Assembly: GCF_021732705.1 (NCBI RefSeq)
Contig: NZ_JAKFUM010000010.1
Span: forward strand, 62,001-126,000
Direction: 5' to 3'
Length of the DNA stretch: 64,000 nt
DNA from: Nevskia sp.
Lineage (GTDB): Bacteria; Pseudomonadota; Gammaproteobacteria; Nevskiales; Nevskiaceae
The translations under genes were made by a program, and so were the position numbers. Numbering within the stretch: the stretch's first letter is position 1; each line of letters starts with the position of its first letter. Positions 52,915 to 62,701 of the stretch are shown piece after piece. The notes below the pieces were generated by a model. That model searched no databases. It worked only from the letters and a program-made list of their open reading frames with translations, and was not told the DNA's origin.

Positions 52915-53766
52915 ATGAACGCAAAGACCGATACCCTGAGCATCAAGCCGCTGTCGCCGGCGATCGGCGCGATCGTCGGCGGGCTCGACCTGTCGCAGCC
53001 GCTGTCGGCATTCGCGGCGGAGCGCGTGACCCAGGCGCTGGTCACCCATCACGTGCTGTTCTTCGAAGGCCAGGACGTGTCGCCGGCGCAACTGCGCGAT
53101 CTGGCGAAGAATTTCGGCGATCTGCACATCCACCCGATCTACCCGCATGTCAGCGATGTGCCGGAAATCATTGTGCTGGATACCGGCACGCACAACCTGC
53201 CGGACAACGACAACTGGCATACCGACGTCACCTTCATCCAGACGCCGCCGCTCGGCGCGATCCTCGCCGCGCGCGAGCTGCCGCCGTTCGGCGGCGATAC
53301 CAGCTGGGCATCGACGATCGCCGCGTACGAGGCGCTGTCGGCGCCGATGCAGCAGTTCCTCGCCGGGCTCACCGCCGAGCACGATTTCGTCAAGTCGTTC
53401 CCGCTGGAACGCTGGGGTTCGGGCGATGCCGACGCCGAGGCGCGCTGGCACGAGGCGCGGGCGAAGAATCCGCCGGTGCATCACCCGGTGGTGCGCACGC
53501 ATCCGGTGTCCGGCCGGCGCGGCCTGTTCGTCAACGAGGGTTTCACCACGCGCATCGACGGGCTTAAAGCCAACGAGTCCGACGCGCTGCTGCGCCTGCT
53601 GTTCGCCCACGTGTCGCGACCGGAGTTCACCGTTCGCTGGCGCTGGAAGCTCGGCGATGTCGCGTTCTGGGACAACCGCCTGACCCAGCATTACGCGCTG
53701 GCCGACTATCTGCCGGCGCGGCGCGTGATGCATCGCGCGACGATTCTCGGCGACCGGCCGCACTGA
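52915..53766 (+). CDS. tauD: Taurine dioxygenase (alpha-ketoglutarate-dependent)
   Basis: A 283-residue Fe(II)/2-oxoglutarate dioxygenase, same length as E. coli TauD. Iron ligands: WHTDVTF (His and Asp) and the later His in [10 protein letters not shown]; the 2OG-binding Arg is in [11 protein letters not shown]. It hydroxylates taurine, releasing sulfite and aminoacetaldehyde for sulfur supply. With tauABC it forms the full taurine uptake and desulfonation operon. A 73-bp gap separates it from tauC. Normally induced by sulfate starvation through Cbl/CysB; no such site was identified. Confidence 0.95.
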   Translation: MNAKTDTLSIKPLSPAIGAIVGGLDLSQPLSAFAAERVTQALVTHHVLFFEGQDVSPAQLRDLAKNFGDLHIHPIYPHVSDVPEIIVLDTGTHNLPDNDNWHTDVTFIQTPPLGAILAARELPPFGGDTSWASTIAAYEALSAPMQQFLAGLTAEHDFVKSFPLERWGSGDADAEARWHEARAKNPPVHHPVVRTHPVSGRRGLFVNEGFTTRIDGLKANESDALLRLLFAHVSRPEFTVRWRWKLGDVAFWDNRLTQHYALADYLPARRVMHRATILGDRPH

Positions 53767-53915
53767 TCGTTCGCCCGACTCATGCTGTTGCCGTAACGGC
53801 GTTCCGGAAACTTCGGCAGGCCGTGCTTTTGACGCGCCGCACTGCATTGCACAAAAATGCCGACAGAGCGCGAACCGGACCCGGATTCGCCCGCCATTTC
53901 GTTCAGGAAAATTAC

Positions 53916-55013
53916 ATGCTCAGGAAACTGTCGTCCGCCGCCCTGCTGGTCTCGGCGTTGGCTCCCTCGGCACCGGCGCTGGCCGCCGATGGCGCGGTCA
54001 CCACCGATCGCGTCACCTACACCTCGAACGACTACGTCGGCTTCCTCGGCGGCGTGGCGCTGCCGGACACCAGCCGCGGCGTCGACAATGTCGGCTCGCA
54101 GTTCCGCTTCATCTACGGCAACCAGATCAGCCCGCACTTCGCGATCGAAGGCAACATCGGCGCGGCGATCCTCGAGACCGGCCGCGGTCGTGGCAGCGAT
54201 TTCTACCAGTTCGGCGGCGGCATCGATGTCGTCGCCAGCCTGTATGACCGGCGCGAAGCCGCGTTCACGCCGTACGCGCTGATCGGCATCACCACGATCC
54301 GCGACGACGCGGTGCCGGACAGCCGCGACGACGCCAGCATCGGCGGCAACGCCGGCATCGGCTTCGTCACCAAGCCGCTGCTCGGCAACCTGCGGCTGCG
54401 CGGCGAAGGCCGCTATGTCTACAGCACCTACGAACGCGACTACCACGATTTCAGCGTCGGTCTCGGCTTCGAGATCGCGCTCGGCCGCGTGCGCCAGAAG
54501 CTGACGGTGGTGCCGGCCGCCGCCGTGACCAAGGTCGTCGAAGTGGTCAAGGAGGTGCCGCGCCCGTTCGTCGATACCGACCACGACACCGTGTCGGACG
54601 ATCTCGACGCCTGCCCGGACACGCCGCGCGGCCTGAAGGTCGACAGCACCGGCTGCATCATCGCCGGCCAGCAGCTGGAACTGCGCGGCGTGACCTTCGA
54701 GTTCAACGAAGCCAGACTGCGGCCGAACGCGCAGTCCGTGCTCGATGTCGTTGCCCGCGGCATGGTCGGCCAGCGCTCGCTCAGCGTCGAGATCGCCGGC
54801 CACACCGACAGCAAGGGTTCCGACAAGTACAACAAGGATCTGTCGCAGCGTCGCGCCGAAGCAGTGCGCGAATATCTGATCGACAAGGGCGTGAAGGGCG
54901 AGTCGCTGAAGGCTGTCGGTTACGGCGAGTCCGAGCCGAAAATCAAGCCGGAAAAGACCGACGACGATCGCGCGATCAACCGTCGCGTCGAGTTCCGGGT
55001 GCTCGGCCAGTAG
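53916..55013 (+). CDS. OmpA-family outer-membrane porin (first of a tandem pair)
   Basis: A 365-residue protein with signal peptide (MLRKLSSAALLVSALAPSAP, cleavage near ALA-A). An N-terminal eight-strand barrel (FLGGVALPDTSRG, EGNIGAAILETGRGRGSDF) is followed by a Val-rich linker and a calcium-type repeat DTDHDTVSDDLDACPDTPRG. The OmpA peptidoglycan-binding domain (VTFEFNEARLRPNAQ, SVEIAGHTDSKGSDKYNKDL, INRRVEFRVLG) closes it. It is strongly similar to the gene at 55369. It tethers the outer membrane to peptidoglycan. Confidence 0.92.
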   Translation: MLRKLSSAALLVSALAPSAPALAADGAVTTDRVTYTSNDYVGFLGGVALPDTSRGVDNVGSQFRFIYGNQISPHFAIEGNIGAAILETGRGRGSDFYQFGGGIDVVASLYDRREAAFTPYALIGITTIRDDAVPDSRDDASIGGNAGIGFVTKPLLGNLRLRGEGRYVYSTYERDYHDFSVGLGFEIALGRVRQKLTVVPAAAVTKVVEVVKEVPRPFVDTDHDTVSDDLDACPDTPRGLKVDSTGCIIAGQQLELRGVTFEFNEARLRPNAQSVLDVVARGMVGQRSLSVEIAGHTDSKGSDKYNKDLSQRRAEAVREYLIDKGVKGESLKAVGYGESEPKIKPEKTDDDRAINRRVEFRVLGQ

Positions 55014-55368
55014 GCCCGGCGCAGCAGGTTCGACACCCTCCATTTCGGCGACTTCGGTCGCCGAAATGCTGTCCGGGGCGGGCTTTTCCGGCCAGCCACG
55101 CGGGGCGGGAAATCCGGACGGCCGCTCCCGGATGCCGGTGCGGGCGATGGCGCGCCCCGCGGCACGGCCTCGCGCCGACCGGCGACGCCACCGGCATGTC
55201 TCGGCAAACTATTGATTAACAAACGTTAACTGACAGCCGGACCATCTGTGCCGATGCTGTCAAATTATTGACTTTGGCCCTTCCGATCATCATCCTGCAT
55301 CGCAACAAGGCTCGGCACGCACAGCGGCGCCCAAAGTCCCCGTCCGGTCACATCACTCAGGAAAAATC
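55014..55368. other. Intergenic region between the tandem OmpA genes, with long hairpin
   Basis: A 12-bp perfect stem CATTTCGGCGAC (55041-55052) / GTCGCCGAAATG (55057-55068) capped by TTCG stands 28 bp after the first stop; no T-run follows directly, so it may be a weak terminator or RNA-stabilising element. Near 55206-55240 an AT-rich stretch with GTTAAC and TTGATTAAC likely holds the promoter of the second gene. No coding sequence is seen. Confidence 0.5.
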
Positions 55369-56436
55369 ATGCGCAAAGCATTGATCGCCGTTGCGGTAGC
55401 CACATCCGGCGCCGCATTCGCCCACGATGGCGGCGTCGAGGGCGCCCACGAATACATCAGCATCCTGCCGACCTACGAAATCCCGGACGAAGGCCGCACC
55501 GGCAAGCGCAACGGTGAAGGCATCTCGGTGATCTACGGTCACGGCATCAGCGACCATTTCGGCATCGAAATCAATGCCAAGGCCTCGCTGTTCGAAACCG
55601 GCCCGGGTCGCGGCACCGATTTCTACAACTACGGCGGCACCGTCGATCTCGTCTACACCTTCAATGACCGCAACGGCGCGGCGCTGATCCACCCGTTCAT
55701 CCTCGGCGGTGTCGGCGGCGTCTACAACGACCTCGTGCCGGATCGCCTCGACAGCGGCAGCCTCGTCTATGGCGGCGGTGTCGGCTTCGTCACCAAGGGC
55801 CTGTATCACGGCATTCGCCTGCGCCTGGAAGGGCGCTACCTGAAGGATGAACTCGGCCCGGGCTACGAAGATGTCCGCGCCTCGTTCGGCATCGAGATTC
55901 CGCTCGGCCGCGTGGTCGAGCGCACGATCGTCGCGCCGGCCGCCACCGAGACCAAGGTGGTCGAAGTGATCAAGGAAGTGCCGCGTCCGTTCGTCGATAC
56001 CGATGGCGACACCGTGTCGGACGATCTCGACAAGTGCCCGGACACGCCGAAGGGCCTGAAGGTCGATGCCGAAGGCTGCGTCATTCCGGACCAGATCATC
56101 GAACTGAAGGGCGTGACCTTCGAGTTCAACAAGTCGCGCCTGACGCCGAACGCCGAAACCGTGCTCGACACGGTGGTCAAGGCCTTCATCGGCCAGCCGT
56201 CGCTGAAGGTCGAGATTGGCGGCCACACCGACACCAAGGGCAGCGATGCCTACAACCTGAAGCTGTCGAACGCGCGTGCCGCGTCGGTCCGCAGCTATCT
56301 GGTGTCGCAGGGTGCGAAGCCGGAGCAACTGACGGCGGTCGGTTACGGCGAGTCGAAGCTGCTGATCAATCCGGAAACCAGCGACGACGATCGCGAGCTG
56401 AACCGGCGCGTCGAGTTCAAGGTCATCGGCCGCTGA
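55369..56436 (+). CDS. OmpA-family outer-membrane porin (second of a tandem pair)
   Basis: A 355-residue exported protein (signal MRKALIAVAVATSGAAFAHD). Layout equals that of the preceding gene: barrel (ISVIYGHGISDHFGIEINA, FETGPGRGTDFYNYGG), a KEVPRPFVDTDGDTVSDD linker with DLDKCPDTPKG, and OmpA domain (VTFEFNKSRLTPNAET, VEIGGHTDTKGSDAYN, LNRRVEFKVIG). The near-identical linker and C-terminal halves show a gene duplication, while the barrels differ more. Together with the next lipoprotein it may form an envelope cluster. Confidence 0.92.
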   Translation: MRKALIAVAVATSGAAFAHDGGVEGAHEYISILPTYEIPDEGRTGKRNGEGISVIYGHGISDHFGIEINAKASLFETGPGRGTDFYNYGGTVDLVYTFNDRNGAALIHPFILGGVGGVYNDLVPDRLDSGSLVYGGGVGFVTKGLYHGIRLRLEGRYLKDELGPGYEDVRASFGIEIPLGRVVERTIVAPAATETKVVEVIKEVPRPFVDTDGDTVSDDLDKCPDTPKGLKVDAEGCVIPDQIIELKGVTFEFNKSRLTPNAETVLDTVVKAFIGQPSLKVEIGGHTDTKGSDAYNLKLSNARAASVRSYLVSQGAKPEQLTAVGYGESKLLINPETSDDDRELNRRVEFKVIGR

Positions 56437-56494
56437 AGCGAATCAATCGCCCGGCGCCAGACCGGGCAAACACTCAGGGTATGGAGAAAATAAA

Positions 56495-57238
56495 ATGATC
56501 ACGATCAACAAGAAGCAGCTTGTGGCATTGACGGCGGCTGTGCTGGTCGCCGGCGGCCTCACCGGCTGTGCCGACGACGCCAGCGGTCTCGGCGGGACCA
56601 CCGGCGGAACGTCCGGTGGCACCACGACCGGTACCACCGGTGGCGGCTCGACCACCGGCACGACCGGCGGCGGCTCGACGGGTGGCACCACCGGCGGCAG
56701 CACGGGTGGCATCGTCTGCAACCCGACGTCGAACCTGCTGCGTCCGATCCAGAATCCGCCGGGCGCCACGGCCACCGGATCGACCAACCCGCTGTGCATC
56801 GGCTGCTCGGTGCTGAACCCGGGCAATGCGATCGACGCCGACGCGACGAACTTCGCGACGCTGAACACGCCGATCGGCCTGCTTGGCGGCTCGTCGGCGC
56901 TGAACATCGTCGACACCACGACCACCTACCCGGCCGGTCGTCGCGCCGGCTTCGTGATCTTCGACCCGGCCGGTCCGCTGCTGACGGCGACGCTGCTGCA
57001 GACGGTGTCGGTCAGCGCGCTGAACAATGGCCAGGTTCAGGAAACGGCCGATTCGACCGTGCTGACGCTCGATCTGCTCGGCACGCCGATCATCGGCACG
57101 ACGCAGCCGCAGTTCCTGAGCTTCGTCGCAACCCAGCCGTTCAACGAACTGCGGATCAGCTTCGGCTCGACCGCCAACGCGCTGGCGAACCTGAACGTGG
57201 TGCAGGCCTGCGTGTCGCCGACCGCCGCAACACCGTAA
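56495..57238 (+). CDS. Lipoprotein with Gly/Thr/Ser spacer, paralogue of the 39-kb lipoprotein
   Basis: A 247-residue exported lipoprotein (MITINKKQLVALTAAVLVAG, lipobox LTGC, Cys25). A 45-residue Gly/Thr/Ser repeat spacer follows (GTTGGGSTTG-type), then a beta-rich domain (NAIDADATNFATLNTPIGLL, TTYPAGRRAGFVIFDPAG, QTVSVSALNNGQVQ) that aligns with the lipoprotein at 39160-39948. The spacer would hold the domain away from the membrane. It lies 58 bp after the second OmpA gene and has its own strong terminator. Function unknown. Confidence 0.72.
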   Translation: MITINKKQLVALTAAVLVAGGLTGCADDASGLGGTTGGTSGGTTTGTTGGGSTTGTTGGGSTGGTTGGSTGGIVCNPTSNLLRPIQNPPGATATGSTNPLCIGCSVLNPGNAIDADATNFATLNTPIGLLGGSSALNIVDTTTTYPAGRRAGFVIFDPAGPLLTATLLQTVSVSALNNGQVQETADSTVLTLDLLGTPIIGTTQPQFLSFVATQPFNELRISFGSTANALANLNVVQACVSPTAATP

Positions 57239-57257
57239 GCATCGCTCGCGTCTGACA

Positions 57258-57291
57258 AAGCCGGCCCGCAGAGATGCGGGCCGGCTTTTTT
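57258..57291 (+). terminator. Intrinsic terminator after the lipoprotein gene
   Basis: AAGCCGGCCCGCA (57258-57270) pairs perfectly with TGCGGGCCGGCTT (57275-57287) around GAGA and runs into TTTTTT. It ends the OmpA-lipoprotein transcript ahead of convergent rmuC. Confidence 0.92.
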
Positions 57292-57333
57292 GTGCCCGCT
57301 ATCCAGCGCCGGGCACGCCGAACGGCCGGGTCG

Positions 57334-58776
57334 TCAGTCCGGCGTTTCGGCGTCGTCCAGATCGAGCATCGGTGCGACCACCGTGCCCGGCAGCGATTCG
57401 ACGTTCTTCAGCTTGCGGCTGATCGCGCGGCTGCGCGTCTCGACGGCGCCCATCGAGTTCTGCACTGTTTCCAGCTGCTTCTTGGCGCGGGCCAGCACGT
57501 CGCCGAACTTGTCGAACTCGGCCTTGACCGTGCCGAGCAGGCCCCAGACTTCGCTCGACCGCTGCTGGATCGCCAAGGTCCGGAAGCCCATCTGCAGGCT
57601 GTTCAGCAGCGCCATCAGCGTCGTCGGGCCCGCCACCGTCACGCGGCACTCGCGCTGCAGCCATTCGCTGAGGCCCGGCCGGCGGATCACTTCGGCGTAC
57701 AGGCCTTCCGTCGGCAGGAACATCAGCGCGAAATCGGTGGTGTGCGGCGGCTCGACGTACTTGTCGCGGATGGTCTTCGCTTCCAGCCGGATCCGCGCTT
57801 CGAGCTGCTTGCCGGCCTCGTCGACGGTGGCGACATCGCCGCGCTCCTGGGCGTCGAGCAGGCGCTCGTAGTCCTCGCGCGGGAACTTGGCGTCGATCGG
57901 CAGCCACACCGGCTGGTCGTTGGCATCGCGGCCCGGCAGACGGATCGCGTATTCGACCGGATCGCGCGAGCCCGGCCGCGTGACCTTGTTCTGCTCGTAC
58001 TGCTCGGCCACCAGCACCTGCTCCAGCAGGCTGCCGAGCTGCACCTCGCCCCAGGTGCCGCGGGTCTTGACGTTGGTCAGCACCCGCTTGAGCCCGCCGA
58101 CATCCGCCGCCAGCGACTGCATCTCGCCGAGACCGCGCTGCACCTGCTCCAGCCGCTCGGCCACGCGCGAGAACGATTCGCCGAGGCGCTTCTGCAGGGT
58201 GTCGTTGAGCTTTTCGTCGACCGTGCGCCGCATCTCGTCGAGCTTGGCGGTGTTGTCGGCCTGGATCGCCGCCAGCCGCGCCTCGACCGTGCCGCGCAGC
58301 TCCTGCATCCGCTGCGCGCTGGTCTCGCTCAGGGCATGGAACTGCGACGACAGCAGTTCGCCGAAACGGGCCAGGCTCTGCGCCTGTCCTTGGGCCTGCG
58401 CCTCGCGTGCGGCGCGCGCCTCGGCCTGTGCCGCCTGCTGGCGCTCGTCGAACAGCCGGGTCTGCGATTCCAGCTGCCGGGCGAAGGCTTCGAGCTGGCC
58501 GGCCAGCTGACGGCCGAGCAGATCGGCCTGCAGCACCTGGGCATCGCCGAAGCGCCCGAGCGCAGCCGCCAGTTCATCGCGGCCGCGCGCTGCAAGATCG
58601 GCCGATTCGCGCCGGGAATTCGCCGCCTCCTCGCGCACGGCGGCCTCGATGCGTGCGGCATCGCGTTCGCTCCGCAGCAGTTGCGCACCGACCGCGCGGG
58701 CCGACCACCAGGCCAGCAGCGCGGCGATGGCGGCGATCAGGGACAGGACAACGGCGGCGAGTTCGAAGGAATTCAT
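57334..58776 (-). CDS. rmuC: DNA recombination protein RmuC
   Basis: A 480-residue protein with an N-terminal membrane helix (LAAVVLSLIAAIAALLAWWS), a long Ala/Glu/Gln-rich coiled coil (about 35-220), and the conserved RmuC nuclease-like domain (GTWGEVQLGSLLEQVL, VWLPIDAKFPREDYERL, DFALMFLPTEGLYAEV, ECRVTVAGPTTLMALLNSL). RmuC limits recombination at inverted repeats in E. coli; the domain is related to PD-(D/E)xK nucleases. It is transcribed alone. Confidence 0.94.
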   Translation of the reverse strand: MNSFELAAVVLSLIAAIAALLAWWSARAVGAQLLRSERDAARIEAAVREEAANSRRESADLAARGRDELAAALGRFGDAQVLQADLLGRQLAGQLEAFARQLESQTRLFDERQQAAQAEARAAREAQAQGQAQSLARFGELLSSQFHALSETSAQRMQELRGTVEARLAAIQADNTAKLDEMRRTVDEKLNDTLQKRLGESFSRVAERLEQVQRGLGEMQSLAADVGGLKRVLTNVKTRGTWGEVQLGSLLEQVLVAEQYEQNKVTRPGSRDPVEYAIRLPGRDANDQPVWLPIDAKFPREDYERLLDAQERGDVATVDEAGKQLEARIRLEAKTIRDKYVEPPHTTDFALMFLPTEGLYAEVIRRPGLSEWLQRECRVTVAGPTTLMALLNSLQMGFRTLAIQQRSSEVWGLLGTVKAEFDKFGDVLARAKKQLETVQNSMGAVETRSRAISRKLKNVESLPGTVVAPMLDLDDAETPD

Positions 58777-58853
58777 CCACCGATTGTACGAGCGAAGCCG
58801 CCAGCGCCGGCGGCCGAATCCGGCCGCGCGGCGAGGCGCCGTTCAGTCCAGCG

Positions 58854-59408
58854 TCAGGCGACCTTCTTGCGGGCGTAGGCCAGCAGGAATTCCATCTGGT
58901 CCGCGAGGATCTTGCGGTTCGACAGGATCAGGTACTGCGCCAGATTCGGGATGTACGGCACCGCCAGCAGCTTCATGCCGGCTTCGTCGGGCGTACGGTC
59001 ATCCTTGTGCTGGTTGCAGACGCGACACGCGGTCACGCAGTTCTCCCAGACGGTCAATCCGCCGCGGGAGGCCGGGATGATGTGGTCGCGGGTCAGGTCG
59101 TTCGGCGAAAACTGCCGGCCGCAGTACAGGCACAGGTTGCGATCGCGCTGGAACAAGGTGCGGTTGGTCAACAGCGGCGCATTGCCGCCGTTGTGCCGTC
59201 GGGACCGATCCGCGACCGCGATGATCGAGCCGATCTGCAGCTCGGATGCGCGGCCGGTGCGGGCGTTGATGCCGCCCCGGATGGTGAAGCGCTCGGCCCC
59301 GGTTTCCCAGCGCACGCAGTCGCGTGCGTACAGCGTCGCGGCAGTTTGCCAACGAATCCAGCCGACCGGCATACCACCAATATCGAGCTTCAGGATCGAG
59401 GGCATCAT
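58854..59408 (-). CDS. HNH endonuclease
   Basis: A 184-residue protein. The C-terminal HNH module is NLCLYCGRQFSPNDLTRDHI, then GGLTVWENCVTACRVCNQHK: two CxxC zinc knuckles around DHII and WENC. The N-terminal 80 residues (PVGWIRWQTAATLYARDCVR) are a conserved extension typical of stand-alone cyanobacterial and proteobacterial HNH proteins of unknown role. It could be a housekeeping nuclease rather than a mobile one. Two adjacent ATGs at 59408/59405 are possible starts. Confidence 0.88.
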   Translation of the reverse strand: MMPSILKLDIGGMPVGWIRWQTAATLYARDCVRWETGAERFTIRGGINARTGRASELQIGSIIAVADRSRRHNGGNAPLLTNRTLFQRDRNLCLYCGRQFSPNDLTRDHIIPASRGGLTVWENCVTACRVCNQHKDDRTPDEAGMKLLAVPYIPNLAQYLILSNRKILADQMEFLLAYARKKVA

Positions 59409-59529
59409 GGTCTTGACTTTAGCCGACTTCGCTGGGCTATGCGCAAGCCGCGATCATGTTCGTGCGAGGTTGCAGCACGAAGTCAAGGCCGCGACGCCGC
59501 CCGAGCGCCGGCCGCCGGCACCTCGCGAC

Positions 59530-60543
59530 TCAATCGCGCGTCAGGATCACCCGATAACGCGCCTTGCCGGCCCGCAGGTGATCGATCGCCGCGTTGACCT
59601 CGGACATCGGGAACAGCTCGACCTGCGGCTTGATGCCGTGCCGCGCCGCGAAGCGCAGCATGGTCGCCGTCGTCGCCGGACTGCCGAGCGGCGAGCCGGA
59701 CATCGATTTCTGGTTCGCCAGCAGCAACTGCGGCCGGGCGGCGATCGGCGCCAGCACCGCGCCGACGAAATGGATGCGGCCACGCGGCGCCAGGGTGGCG
59801 AGATAGGCCGCCCAGTCCTGCTCGGCGTTGATCGTCACCAGAATGAATTCGAAGCTGTTCGCACGCGTGGCCAGCGCGGCCGGATCGCCGGTGGCGATGA
59901 CGTGGTGGGCGCCGAGCCGCATCGCTTCGTCGCGCTTCGCCTCGCTGGTGGTGAACGCGGTGACTTCGCAGCCCCAGGCGCGCAGGAACTGGATCGCGAG
60001 ATGGCCGAGGCCGCCGATGCCGACCACGCCGACGCGGTCCGTCGGCTGGATGCCGAACTGCACGATCGGGTTGAACACGGTGATGCCGCCGCAGAACAGC
60101 GGCCCGGCGCTGGTGGCGTCGATGCCGTCCGGCAGCGGCACGGCCCAGACCCAGTTCGCCCGAACGCGATCGGCAAAGCCGCCGTGGCGTCCGACGATCG
60201 TCGGCTGGGCCGTGGCGCAGAAGTTGTGGTCGCCCGACAGGCAGTTGTGGCAGTGCAGGCAACTGCCGGCGAGCCAGCCGAGGCCGACCCGCTGGCCGAG
60301 GCTGAGGCCCTTCACCGCATCCCCCATCGCGGCGATGGTGCCGACGACCTCGTGCCCGGGCACGATCGGAAAGCGGCTGCGGCCCCACTCGTTGTCGATC
60401 ATCGACAGATCCGAGTGGCAGATGCCGCAATGCTCGACCGCGATCTCGACCTGTTCGGCGCCCAGCGGGCCGGGGTCGTACTCGAACGGGATCAGCGGGG
60501 CGCCGGCAGCGGTGGCGGCGTAGGCACGAATCGGTGCGGACAT
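59530..60543 (-). CDS. Zinc-dependent alcohol dehydrogenase (YahK/CAD-like)
   Basis: A 337-residue medium-chain dehydrogenase after a GGAGACC ribosome site. Catalytic zinc ligands: EHCGICHSDL (Cys) and PGHEVVG (His-Glu). Structural zinc: CLHCHNCLSGDHNFC. The NAD(P) Rossmann motif is GVVGIGGLGHLA. It resembles the NADPH-dependent aldehyde reductases of the YahK/cinnamyl alcohol dehydrogenase group. It is a single gene, divergent from gloA across 203 bp. Confidence 0.92.
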   Translation of the reverse strand: MSAPIRAYAATAAGAPLIPFEYDPGPLGAEQVEIAVEHCGICHSDLSMIDNEWGRSRFPIVPGHEVVGTIAAMGDAVKGLSLGQRVGLGWLAGSCLHCHNCLSGDHNFCATAQPTIVGRHGGFADRVRANWVWAVPLPDGIDATSAGPLFCGGITVFNPIVQFGIQPTDRVGVVGIGGLGHLAIQFLRAWGCEVTAFTTSEAKRDEAMRLGAHHVIATGDPAALATRANSFEFILVTINAEQDWAAYLATLAPRGRIHFVGAVLAPIAARPQLLLANQKSMSGSPLGSPATTATMLRFAARHGIKPQVELFPMSEVNAAIDHLRAGKARYRVILTRD

Positions 60544-60746
60544 GCAGGTCTCCGGAATGCGGGAACGGGGTTGCAGGTGGCTGCGGCGCGGGCGGCAGCG
60601 CTGGTTGAACCGGCCGCCGCCAGCCCCATCTACGATGCAGCCGCCGCGACGCCACCGCGATACCCGGACGGTACCATGACGCCCTGCCCGGTCCACCGGC
60701 CGCCCGGCGCGGCCTCGGCGAACCCCCACCTTTCGGAGCTGTCCCG

Positions 60747-61175
<429 letters not shown>

Positions 61176-61359
61176 ATCGCGGCGCCTCGTCGGGTGGCTC
61201 CGAGCAGGCCCATGATGGATCGGTCATAAAAAGGGAACGGGTCGATACAGACGCTTGCCGGACCGCTGCCCGATCCTTGCGGCCATGTTCAGGCCCCTCC
61301 AGTCGCTGTTCGCACGCCCCCTCCGTGCCGCTCCACCGCCCCCCGTCAGCGAGGCAAGA

Positions 61360-61989
61360 ATGAACATCACCTGCGACCTTCCGACCGCCAGTCGCAATCA
61401 CGATCACTCCGGATTCCCCGATCCGGAACTGGAACTCCCCGTCACCGACACCGGCCTGCAGGAAGCGGTGTTCGCCGCCGGCTGCTTCTGGTGCGTGGAA
61501 GCGGTGTTCGAGCGCCTGGACGGCGTGCTCGACGTGATTTCCGGCTATGCCGGCGGCACCGCCGACACCGCGAACTACGAGGCGGTCTGCACCGGCTGCA
61601 CCAACCACGCGGAGGTCGTCAAGATCGTCTACGACCCGGCCGTCATCGGCTACTCGCGCTTGCTGAAGGTGCTGTTCTCGGTCGCCCACGACCCGACGAC
61701 GCTCGATCGGCAGGGCAATGACCGCGGCCGCCAGTACCGGTCCGCGATCTTCTATCGCAGCGAGGAAGAACGGCAGGTGGCGGCCCACTACATCGCCCTG
61801 CTCGATGCCGCGAAGGTGTTCCGCAGCCCGATCGTGACCGCGCTGAACCCGCTCGACGTGTTCTACCCGGCCGAGAAGTACCATCAGGATTACGCCATCC
61901 GCAATCCCGGCCAGCCGTACATTGCCGGGGTCGCGTTGCCGAAAGTCGAGAAACTCGAGGTCAAGTTTGCGGAGTACGTGCGCAAATGA
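61360..61989 (+). CDS. msrA: Peptide methionine sulfoxide reductase MsrA
   Basis: A 209-residue enzyme reducing methionine-S-sulfoxide. The catalytic motif is AAGCFWCVEAVF (Cys42) and the family segments DVISGYAGG, YHQDYAIRNPGQPYI are intact. ATG 61360 is preferred since GAGG lies seven bases upstream; starts at 61285 or 61255 would add an arginine-rich tail. Its stop is 23 bp before the msrB start, so the pair is co-transcribed and covers both sulfoxide epimers. Confidence 0.94.
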   Translation: MNITCDLPTASRNHDHSGFPDPELELPVTDTGLQEAVFAAGCFWCVEAVFERLDGVLDVISGYAGGTADTANYEAVCTGCTNHAEVVKIVYDPAVIGYSRLLKVLFSVAHDPTTLDRQGNDRGRQYRSAIFYRSEEERQVAAHYIALLDAAKVFRSPIVTALNPLDVFYPAEKYHQDYAIRNPGQPYIAGVALPKVEKLEVKFAEYVRK

Positions 61990-62012
61990 ACCTCTTCACC
62001 CGGAGCCAACCC

Positions 62013-62519
62013 ATGAACAAGCCCGTCAGCAAGTCCGACGTGATCGAAGTCAGCACTGCTGCCGCCGAATCCCGCAGCGGCTACGACATCCGCCCGATCA
62101 GCGACGCGCTGAAGAAGGAACTGGCGCAGAGTCTGAGCACCGAAGAACGCCGCGTGTTGCTGGATCACGGCACCGAGCGCGCGTTCTGCGGCCACTTCCT
62201 CGACAACAAGAAGACCGGCACCTATGCCTGCCGCCTGTGCGGCCTGCCGCTGTTCCGCTCGACCGCGAAGTTCGATTCCGGCACCGGCTGGCCGAGCTTC
62301 TTCGAAGCCGCCGACCCGGACCACATCCGCAATATCTCGGACTACAGCTACGGCATGATCCGGACCGAGATCCGCTGCAAGCGCTGCGACGGCCATCTCG
62401 GCCACGTGTTCAACGATGGCCCGCGTCCCAGCGGCCTGCGCTACTGCCTGAATTCGGTCTCGATGACGTTCTTCGACGAAGGCCTGGCCATCCCGCAGTT
62501 CACCGACGCGGACGCCTGA
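62013..62519 (+). CDS. msrB: Peptide methionine sulfoxide reductase MsrB
   Basis: A 168-residue enzyme reducing methionine-R-sulfoxide. Zinc knuckles CRLCG and CKRCDGH, GTGWPSFFEA and the catalytic Cys in LRYCLNSVSM are all present. The start at MNKPVSKSDV follows GGAG; an in-frame ATG at 61986 would overlap msrA by 4 bp (ATGA) and add nine residues. N-terminal extension of about 25 residues is poorly conserved. Operon with msrA. Confidence 0.94.
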   Translation: MNKPVSKSDVIEVSTAAAESRSGYDIRPISDALKKELAQSLSTEERRVLLDHGTERAFCGHFLDNKKTGTYACRLCGLPLFRSTAKFDSGTGWPSFFEAADPDHIRNISDYSYGMIRTEIRCKRCDGHLGHVFNDGPRPSGLRYCLNSVSMTFFDEGLAIPQFTDADA

Positions 62520-62579
62520 CGAAAACCCTGACCGAGGGCCGCCCGTTTCCCCAGCGGGCCTGCACTCCGAAGGACTCCC

Positions 62580-62618
62580 GGCTGTTCGACGGCAACCCCG
62601 TCGAACAGCCGTTTTTTT
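62580..62618 (+). terminator. Intrinsic terminator of msrAB
   Basis: GGCTGTTCGACGG (62580-62592) pairs with CCGTCGAACAGCC (62598-62610), then G and seven T residues. A textbook terminator 60 bp after msrB. Confidence 0.93.
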
Positions 62619-62701
62619 ATTCGGCGCGCAGCCCGGCCGCCGCCGATCATGCAGACTCATCGCACGTCGTCCGTCTGATCATCCGAGGAGAATCCAAAAC
62701 C

